Assembly: GCA_017519685.1 (NCBI GenBank)
Contig: JAFWRV010000016.1
Span: 1 to 10,746 of the forward strand
Origin: Clostridia bacterium
GTDB lineage: Bacteria > Bacillota > Clostridia > Oscillospirales > Acutalibacteraceae
Direction of reading: 5' to 3'
Length of the DNA stretch: 10,746 bases
In this document: piece after piece, positions 6,228 to 10,746 of the stretch
How the letters are laid out: every line of letters starts with the position of its first letter
Position numbering within the stretch: position 1 is the first letter of the stretch
The notes under the pieces: generated by a model
What the model was told of the DNA's origin: nothing
The model's input: only the letters and a program-made list of their open reading frames with translations
Database searches by the model: none
Made by a program: the position numbers and the translations under genes

Positions 6228-6256
6228 ATTATATTATTTTAATCCGTTTTTGTCAA
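6228..6256 (-). promoter_or_regulatory. Perfect consensus promoter for microprotein 2
   Basis: -35 TTGACA (6256-6251), 17-nt spacer, -10 TATAAT (6233-6228). The -10 box is 32 nt upstream of the GTG start. This is the strongest promoter match in the window. Confidence 0.88.
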
Positions 6257-6289
6257 TATTTAATAATAATCTTTTGCGAAAGTCCGAAA

Positions 6290-6472
6290 TCAAAATCCTG
6301 TCAGACTGTTGAGAATTTGCGTAAACCACTCCATTACCGGATTGAATACCGGAGCGATAACGTCAAGAATCGGAGCAAAAAAATCGGTTTGGAAAACCCT
6401 GATATCAAATTCCGAAATATCGGTCATAATCCTGAGAATAAGTTCCTGAAGCCCCTGAAAATCACCTTGCAT
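6290..6472 (-). CDS. Amphipathic microprotein 1 (60 aa)
   Basis: A 60-residue protein starting at ATG 6472, with AAGGAGGAG at 6479-6487 as a strong ribosome binding site. It has no signal peptide. It carries the pattern shared with its paralog at 6010-6195: GLQELI near the N-terminus, FDIR at 22-25, APVFNPVMEW at 40-49 and a terminal LNSLTGF. One residue is missing relative to the paralog near position 20. Conservation of spaced hydrophobics plus Pro, Asn-Pro and Glu positions, while other residues diverge, argues that both are real proteins rather than chance frames. It lies 90 bp after hflX and 94 bp before the second copy. Function unknown. Confidence 0.78.
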   Translation of the reverse strand: MQGDFQGLQELILRIMTDISEFDIRVFQTDFFAPILDVIAPVFNPVMEWFTQILNSLTGF

Positions 6473-6500
6473 AATAACTCCTCCTTCATATTATTCGGTA

Positions 6501-6511
6501 ATTATATTATA
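6501..6511 (-). promoter_or_regulatory. Possible -10 region upstream of microprotein 1
   Basis: TATAATATAAT on the minus strand contains two overlapping TATAAT hexamers about 30 nt before the ATG at 6472. No good -35 hexamer lies 16-18 nt upstream, so either a weak promoter or an activator-dependent one is implied. Confidence 0.4.
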
Positions 6512-6562
6512 ACGCCTGTTTTTCCTGTGATATTAAATGCTTGTAAACAATTAATTAATATT

Positions 6563-7807
6563 CTAAATACAGTAAGAAGAGTATCTGTCGATAAGACCGA
6601 CATCCGCCGTGACATCGAGAAACAGCCCGTCGGCACGGTAATCCTCGGAAAAGACCGCGCCGTCCTTTCGCAGAGCCGCGGCAGCCGCGCCGTCGGAATA
6701 GGGAATCAGCATTTTAACCCTCGCCCTTGACGGCGGAAGGGTTTTCGCGATTGTTTCAAGCAGGGTGTCGAGCCCGTCGCCGCGCAGAGCCGAAATTCCG
6801 ACAGAGCCGGGAACACGGAGGCCGGCGCTGTCACAGGGAAGGTCGCATTTATTAAAAACGGTTATTATCGGCTTGTTTTCGCAGCCGAGTTCCTCAAGCA
6901 GTTTTTCCGTAACCTCAAGATGCTCGCCGCATTCGGGGTCCGACGCGTCGCAGACGTTGAGAATCAGCTTCGCGCTGACCGCTTCCTCAAGGGTTGATTT
7001 GAACGCCTCAACGAGATTGTGGGGCAGACGGCGAATGAAGCCGACGGTATCAATCAGCATAACCTTGCGGCCGTCGGGCAGCACAAGCGCCCTTGAGGTC
7101 GGGTCGAGAGTCGCGAAAAGCTTATCTTCGACAAGAACGCCCGCCTGAGTCAGACGGTTCATAAGCGTTGATTTGCCGGCGTTGGTGTAGCCGACGATTA
7201 CGACGGTTTCAACCCTGTCCTTTTCACGCCTCGCCCTCTGCATATTGCGGCGCTTTTCAAGCTCCTCAAGTTCGTTTTCGAGGGATTTTATCCTGCGCCT
7301 GATATGGCGCTTGTCGCTTTCAAGTTTCGTTTCGCCGGGACCTCTCGTTCCGATTCCGCCGCCGAGACGGGAAAGTTTCGTTCCCTGACCTGCAAGGCGG
7401 GGAAGATTGTATTTGAGCTGGGCGAGTTCAACCTGAAGTTTGCCCTCGTTGCTGACCGCCCTCTGCGCGAAGATATCGAGAATCAGCGTGGTGCGGTCAA
7501 TGACACGGACCTTGACGGCATCTTCCATATTTCTCTGCTGAGTCGGAGAAAGCTCGCTGTCAACGATGACGGTATCCGCCTCGTTGTTTTCGCAGTATTC
7601 GGCAAGCTCGTTCAATCGGCCGCTTCCGAAAAACAGGGCGTTATCGGGTTTGTCCCTTTTCTGGGTGAGAAAACCTATAACCTGCGCCCCGGCGGTTACG
7701 GCAAGCTCCTCGAGCTCCGCGAGGGAGGCGTCGCAGTCGTATTCGCCCGTATCGACGGCAACCAGCACCGCCTTTTCGGGTTCCTGTTTGTTTTCGTAAA
7801 ATTCCAT
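6563..7807 (-). CDS. hflX: GTPase HflX
   Basis: A 414-residue GTPase that binds the 50S subunit and, in studied bacteria, splits stalled or hibernating 70S ribosomes under stress. Residues ~10-160 are the HflX N-terminal domain with FGSGRLNEL (60-68) and the glycine-rich LSRLGGGIGTRGPGETKLE (145-163). A basic coiled coil spans ~165-198. The G domain follows: G1 GYTNAGKST (206-214), switch I TLDPTSR, G3 DTVGF (253-257), G4 NKCD (319-322), G5 SAL (339-341). The C-terminal domain ends about residue 414. Length is typical. ATG at 7807 has no clear Shine-Dalgarno sequence, only weak purines before it; the N-terminal sequence still fits family members. It lies 43 bp downstream of the 601-residue membrane protein, separated by a hairpin. 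Confidence 0.95.
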   Translation of the reverse strand: MEFYENKQEPEKAVLVAVDTGEYDCDASLAELEELAVTAGAQVIGFLTQKRDKPDNALFFGSGRLNELAEYCENNEADTVIVDSELSPTQQRNMEDAVKVRVIDRTTLILDIFAQRAVSNEGKLQVELAQLKYNLPRLAGQGTKLSRLGGGIGTRGPGETKLESDKRHIRRRIKSLENELEELEKRRNMQRARREKDRVETVVIVGYTNAGKSTLMNRLTQAGVLVEDKLFATLDPTSRALVLPDGRKVMLIDTVGFIRRLPHNLVEAFKSTLEEAVSAKLILNVCDASDPECGEHLEVTEKLLEELGCENKPIITVFNKCDLPCDSAGLRVPGSVGISALRGDGLDTLLETIAKTLPPSRARVKMLIPYSDGAAAAALRKDGAVFSEDYRADGLFLDVTADVGLIDRYSSYCI

Positions 7808-7821
7808 AGTATCTTATAAAT

Positions 7822-7845
7822 TGAGCCGCTTAAAAAAGCGGCTCA
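7822..7845 (-). terminator. Hairpin between the 601-residue gene and hflX
   Basis: A 10-bp perfect inverted repeat, TGAGCCGCTT (7822-7831) and AAGCGGCTCA (7836-7845), with a 4-nt loop. It starts 5 nt after the upstream stop. On the minus strand only ATTTATAAG follows, so termination would be weak; it may be partial or serve mRNA stability. It also sits where an hflX promoter would be expected. Confidence 0.5.
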
Positions 7846-7850
7846 TCCTG

Positions 7851-9656
7851 TCAGTTGATTTTAAGTGAACTTGCTTTGACGATGCTGCCGCTGCCGCTGA
7901 ATGTGACAGTGACGCTGTCGCCCTTGTTGAGGATGACGACATCCTCCGCCTTCGACGCGGAAATCACATAGTAGCTGTCACCCGAGTCGAGCTTGATATA
8001 ATAGTAGCTTTCGCCGCCCTTGACCGCTGTTCTGATATCGGTGACCTTGCCGGCCGCGGTATTGCCGCCCGCGGGCTGCTCGGTTTCGTCGCCGGATTTG
8101 ATATCGGTCTGAGTGCTGTCGTTGACAACCACGTCTTCGGGATTGATATCAACTTCAATGCCGCCGGATTTGAGCGCGTCAACATAACTCGCGAGACATT
8201 TTGCTATATCCGTGCCGTTCGCGCCCATCTTGTTATTGTTATACTGCTTGACGTTGATAAGCGCGTACTGCTGAACGATGTTGCTGCCGCTGCTGACATC
8301 CTTGAGAGAAAGGAAGTAGGTCGGCTCGCCGCCGATATTGAGAAGCAGCGGGAATGTCGCGGTGTAGCCGAGGTCCTTGACTCTGCCTTCCGCGGCAAGC
8401 TGCGCCGAATTTTCGGTACCGCCCGTGACGGAGTAGAAGATGGCTTCCTTTGTTCTCTGATTGACAAGGGCGAAACCGGTGATGGACTGGTCGGAGGTGA
8501 CCGAGGTGATACCCGTGTACATCCAGACGTCGTCGTCTTTCGCTATATAGTTATATCCGCTTGTGGTCTTGACAACATTTTTCTGGCCGAGAATTGAGTT
8601 CCAGAAACCGGAGCCGTATTTTCCGTAGAAATTATACTGCTCAACAATCAGGTCGCTGTCATAGACTCTGTCAATCCACTGAAGCTCGGGATTGGTTCTG
8701 AATTCTTCGATATCATAATACTTGCTTTCGCCTGAGTCATTGTCCGCTCTCATAATGACCGCGCCGATAACATCGGTACCGCCGAAAAGACCGATTGTCT
8801 TGTCATGGCGGGCGCAGATCCAATAGGGGTTGCCTTCGTCGTCAATTTCAAATGTCGCGTCTGCAAAAAGATAAGAGGGATAGTCAAAACGCAGATGGCG
8901 TTTGAGGAGCTTGTTGAAATGCTCCGCGGGTGAGTAGCGGATGTTTCCGTTAGTCAGCTCTTTGAATTCCGCGCTTTCATTCGCCATATCGACTATGACG
9001 TAGCCGGGGAAACCTGTGCGGGTGTTGAAGAACCATTTGATAATATTCGCGTACTGGAGAGGAGCGACCCTGACGGGTGTGCCCTGATAGTTAATCTGTG
9101 TGTTTTCACTGTAAACCGTGAACTGCGAAACATAGCCCATTTCGCTGAGCGAGCCGAGCGCTCTGGTCGCGACCTGGGTCGCTGAGCTTTCGTCAAGACG
9201 GGGAATCGCGCTGAACGAAGCGGCGTCCTCTTCCTCGATTTCCTCGGAGAAATTGCCGTCGGTCCTGACGTCGATAATCTTGCTGTAGCTTGACGCGCGG
9301 AAGAACTGGCAGCCGACAAGATAACCTACGGCTACGCAGAGAGCGAGAATACCGATGATAATCCCGGGAACAATCGCCCTTCTCTTGACATAGGGGGTGT
9401 ATTCGGGTTTGGAGCCGACGCGGCAGAGTATGCCGTTGAAAACGACATAGGATACGGCAACAATCGCGATATATACATAAAGATTGAAATCCTTGGGATT
9501 AAGCGCGGGGAGCATAATATAGAACGCAACAGCCGCCGTGATTAAAGTCAGTATAAGACTTATGATTTTCTTGAGCGTCGCTCCCTCGGGGGGAATGACT
9601 ATTTCTTTCTGGCCGCCTGAATCTTTTTTTGAAAAATCTACTTTGATGGGATCCAT
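7851..9656 (-). CDS. Conserved membrane protein with large extracytoplasmic domain
   Basis: A 601-residue protein I cannot name. Residues 1-27 are polar and cytoplasmic. Membrane helices are predicted at ~28-50, ~58-78 and ~94-117, which would put residues ~118-601 outside. The external part (~155-475) has alternating beta-rich segments, including NPYWICARHDKTIGLFGG around 276-293, WIDRVY at 327-332 and YNYIAKDDDVWMYTG near 368-382. The two halves look like a loose PepSY-type or duplicated mixed alpha/beta repeat, but that is a guess. A Ser/Thr/Asp/Gly-rich linker (~510-536) leads to an ~65-residue all-beta tail like an OB or SH3 fold. The start ATG 9656 has AAGGAGA at 9664-9670. It has its own promoter. 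I recall similar large unnamed membrane proteins in other Firmicutes; a cell-envelope role is inference. Confidence 0.85.
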   Translation of the reverse strand: MDPIKVDFSKKDSGGQKEIVIPPEGATLKKIISLILTLITAAVAFYIMLPALNPKDFNLYVYIAIVAVSYVVFNGILCRVGSKPEYTPYVKRRAIVPGIIIGILALCVAVGYLVGCQFFRASSYSKIIDVRTDGNFSEEIEEEDAASFSAIPRLDESSATQVATRALGSLSEMGYVSQFTVYSENTQINYQGTPVRVAPLQYANIIKWFFNTRTGFPGYVIVDMANESAEFKELTNGNIRYSPAEHFNKLLKRHLRFDYPSYLFADATFEIDDEGNPYWICARHDKTIGLFGGTDVIGAVIMRADNDSGESKYYDIEEFRTNPELQWIDRVYDSDLIVEQYNFYGKYGSGFWNSILGQKNVVKTTSGYNYIAKDDDVWMYTGITSVTSDQSITGFALVNQRTKEAIFYSVTGGTENSAQLAAEGRVKDLGYTATFPLLLNIGGEPTYFLSLKDVSSGSNIVQQYALINVKQYNNNKMGANGTDIAKCLASYVDALKSGGIEVDINPEDVVVNDSTQTDIKSGDETEQPAGGNTAAGKVTDIRTAVKGGESYYYIKLDSGDSYYVISASKAEDVVILNKGDSVTVTFSGSGSIVKASSLKIN

Positions 9657-9698
9657 AAGGTCATCTCCTTAACAGCAATAATCTGCAATGTAAAATAT

Positions 9699-9727
9699 AT
9701 TATAACAAATATTTCCGCTTATTACAA
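9699..9727 (-). promoter_or_regulatory. Promoter of the 601-residue membrane protein gene
   Basis: -35 TTGTAA (9727-9722), 17-nt spacer, -10 TATAAT (9704-9699), about 42 nt upstream of the ATG at 9656. Confidence 0.7.
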
Positions 9728-9744
9728 GAGTTTTATTAAAACCG

Positions 9745-10260
9745 TCAGACGAGCTTTCCGATATCAAATGTTTTTGAAACCTTGTCTTTGTTCAGGAAAC
9801 TCCAGGTCCTTCTGCATTCAACGGTAACGGGGCTTGATCTGTCGAGCAGGACAAAGGCGATGTCAACGTCATAAGTGTAACCCGGCTGAACGTTTCTCAG
9901 CTGCTTTTTTTCGTCATAAACCGGGTCTCTTTCTTCGTATTTATATGAAGAAGTGCCGTTGCGGAAATCGCGGTCGAGCTCAACGCCGTTCTGAAAAGCC
10001 GTGCTTTTGATTACGCTTGAAAACGCGTGATTACCTTTGCTGTTGTTACCGAACGCAACGGTGACAATCAGCAGTGTTTCGCCTTCGGGGGTACGGGTGG
10101 CTCTCGCTGATTTTATTTCCGCGGAAAACTCGCCGCGCAATATGCCGGCGGAGTCTTTTGAATCAAGAGTATTCATTTTTTCAAAGATAAATCCGCCGAG
10201 AACGGCAAGTATCAGAATAACAAGCCCTGCGGATATTCCGCGGATGACTGCTTTTTTCAT
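9745..10260 (-). CDS. Membrane-anchored DUF5067-like protein
   Basis: A 171-residue protein with a short basic N-terminus and one hydrophobic helix at about residues 8-26, acting as an uncleaved anchor or signal peptide; there is no lipobox cysteine. The exported part matches the DUF5067 pattern, an immunoglobulin-like beta fold: LLIVTVAFGNNSKGNHAF, then TAFQNGVELDRDF, then VQPGYTYDVDIAFVL, then DRSSPVTVEC. Function of that family is unknown; members are secreted or lipid-anchored envelope proteins in Firmicutes. An in-frame ATG lies at 10278, but AAAGGAA at 10268-10274 is correctly spaced (7 nt) for ATG 10260 and nothing serves the first ATG, so 10260 is preferred. It precedes the 601-residue envelope protein gene by 88 bp in the same direction. 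Confidence 0.82.
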   Translation of the reverse strand: MKKAVIRGISAGLVILILAVLGGFIFEKMNTLDSKDSAGILRGEFSAEIKSARATRTPEGETLLIVTVAFGNNSKGNHAFSSVIKSTAFQNGVELDRDFRNGTSSYKYEERDPVYDEKKQLRNVQPGYTYDVDIAFVLLDRSSPVTVECRRTWSFLNKDKVSKTFDIGKLV

Positions 10261-10293
10261 AGCATTATTCCTTTTCATAAATATACGGCATAT

Positions 10294-10322
10294 ATTTTAT
10301 CATAAACTGTACCGCTTGTACA
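10294..10322 (-). promoter_or_regulatory. Promoter of the DUF5067-like gene
   Basis: -10 TAAAAT (10299-10294) with an extended TG motif at 10302-10301, a 17-nt spacer and a weak -35 TGTACA (10322-10317). It supports the ATG at 10260, since the ATG at 10278 would leave only about 9 nt of leader. Confidence 0.6.
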
Positions 10323-10342
10323 GTATCATCTGAATTTTTTTC

Positions 10343-10371
10343 TTGACAAATCGGGTTTTATCGGATATATT
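10343..10371 (+). promoter_or_regulatory. Promoter of the T-box transcript
   Basis: -35 TTGACA (10343-10348), 17-nt spacer, -10 TATATT (10366-10371), just upstream of the T-box leader. Confidence 0.8.
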
Positions 10372-10377
10372 ATTAGT

Positions 10378-10639
10378 CACATAGTCAAAAGGCAGCGATG
10401 ATATTAAGCAATTCCGGCAAACTTTTCAGAGAGCCGTCGGCAGGTGTAAGACGGTAAGAATCCGCAATTGCTGTCTCGTATCGGAGCCGAATTTCTGAAT
10501 ACATAGGAAATTCCGGGTGATCCCGTTACAGGTCAGGGGCTTGTCTGAGCCTTATGAGAGGTCGCTTTTCGGCGGCAATACGGGTGGTACCGTGGTCTTG
10601 AAGATCATCCCGCAGGGCAAATACGCTCTGCGGGTTTTT
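10378..10639 (+). ncRNA. T-box riboswitch, probable leucine specifier
   Basis: A tRNA-sensing leader that reads through its terminator when uncharged tRNA binds. Visible elements: the GA motif GATGA (10397-10401) and its partner GGAG (10483-10486); stem GCAATT (10408-10413) with AATTGC (10466-10471); AGAGAG (10428-10433); a distal hairpin CCGTC/GACGG (10434-10438, 10450-10454) with loop containing GGTGTAA; a stem III-like hairpin GAATTTC/GAAATTC (10489-10495, 10507-10513); and the T-box core GGGTGGTACCGT (10582-10593). In the core, TGGT pairs with an ACCA tRNA end, i.e. discriminator A. Counting back from GGAG past TATC and the purine G10478, the specifier is CTC (10475-10477), Leu. Bacterial tRNA-Leu has A73, which agrees. 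Confidence 0.9.
10609..10639 (+). terminator. T-box-controlled terminator
   Basis: CCCGCAGGGC (10609-10618) pairs with GCTCTGCGGG (10625-10634), including one G-T pair, with a 6-nt loop and then TTTTT (10635-10639). The upstream strand lies directly after the antiterminator region, as expected for a transcription-attenuating T-box. Confidence 0.92.
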
Positions 10640-10668
10640 ATTATCTATTATTTCCGGAGGAATATCTT

Positions 10669-10746
10669 ATGAAAAAAATTTATGTATCCGATTTTACTCT
10701 GAAGCATCTTGCGGGAGAGAGAAAAAAGCCCTTGCTTTTCAGGGAA
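10669..10746 (+). CDS. Partial gene, probable 2-isopropylmalate-synthase-like (HMGL-like) enzyme
   Basis: Only the first 26 codons are present, cut by the window edge. CGGAGGA at 10655-10661 is an excellent ribosome binding site for ATG 10669. The peptide begins MKKIYVSDFTLKHLAGER and ends LLFRE. The VSDFTLK segment sits where DRE-TIM metallolyases such as LeuA carry the DTTLRDG motif, and the following KKPLLFRE fits a LeuA-like subgroup I recall in Clostridia. A leucine T-box upstream supports a role in leucine synthesis. With so little sequence the assignment is tentative. Confidence 0.5.
   Translation, partial: MKKIYVSDFTLKHLAGERKKPLLFRE

Noticed and set aside
6161..6730. Plus-strand open frame of 189 codons
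   Set aside because: It is antisense to microprotein 1, the microprotein 2 promoter and the end of hflX, with low-complexity content and no start signals.
7304..7819. Plus-strand open frame of 171 codons
   Set aside because: It is a shadow of hflX in a GC-rich region; the opposite strand carries all the GTPase motifs.
10391..10560. Cobalamin-riboswitch reading of the leader
   Set aside because: The GCCGTCGGCAGGTG stretch slightly recalls a B12-type leader, but AGAGAG, GGTGTAA, the GGGTGGTACC core and the terminator are diagnostic of a T-box.

Overview
The window looks like chromosome from an uncultured gut-type Clostridia (Oscillospirales/Ruminococcaceae-like) bacterium. This rests on mixed GC content, strong AGGAGG ribosome binding sites, consensus sigma-A promoters, a T-box leader, intergenic palindromic repeats of a type I associate with such genomes, and the protein families present. 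Taxonomy is inference.

Left part (1-4127). A truncated minus-strand gene for a small Cys-rich sigma-region-4-like HTH protein (1-327) is divergent from a plus-strand XRE/S24 LexA-like repressor (501-1097). The 173 bp between them holds two face-to-face promoters. A repeated TCAATAGAA element, including a perfect ATTCTATTGA-N5-TCAATAGAAT palindrome, covers both -35 boxes, so the repressor probably controls itself and its partner. A consensus promoter overlapping the repressor stop codon then drives a calcineurin-type phosphoesterase (1148-2530) and a methylmalonate-semialdehyde dehydrogenase (2561-4081), ending at a strong terminator.

Middle (4128-4622) is a gene-free block of AT-rich direct repeats and palindromic GTAGGG modules.

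Right part, minus strand. Reading in the direction of transcription from right to left: a membrane-anchored DUF5067-like protein (10260-9745); a 601-residue protein with three membrane helices and a large external domain (9656-7851); hflX (7807-6563); two paralogous ~60-residue amphipathic microproteins (6472-6290 and 6195-6010); and a MurD-type ligase (5933-4623). The second microprotein has a perfect consensus promoter and its own terminator. That terminator lies directly before the ligase. The ligase reading frame has no ATG, GTG or TTG early enough to give a complete N-terminal domain.

Right edge, plus strand. A promoter, a T-box riboswitch (probable Leu specifier CUC and a UGGU acceptor-binding bulge) and its terminator precede the first 26 codons of a probable 2-isopropylmalate-synthase-like gene.

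The most unusual items are the tandem microproteins with the attenuator-like junction to murD, the missing murD start codon, and the divergent operator region.
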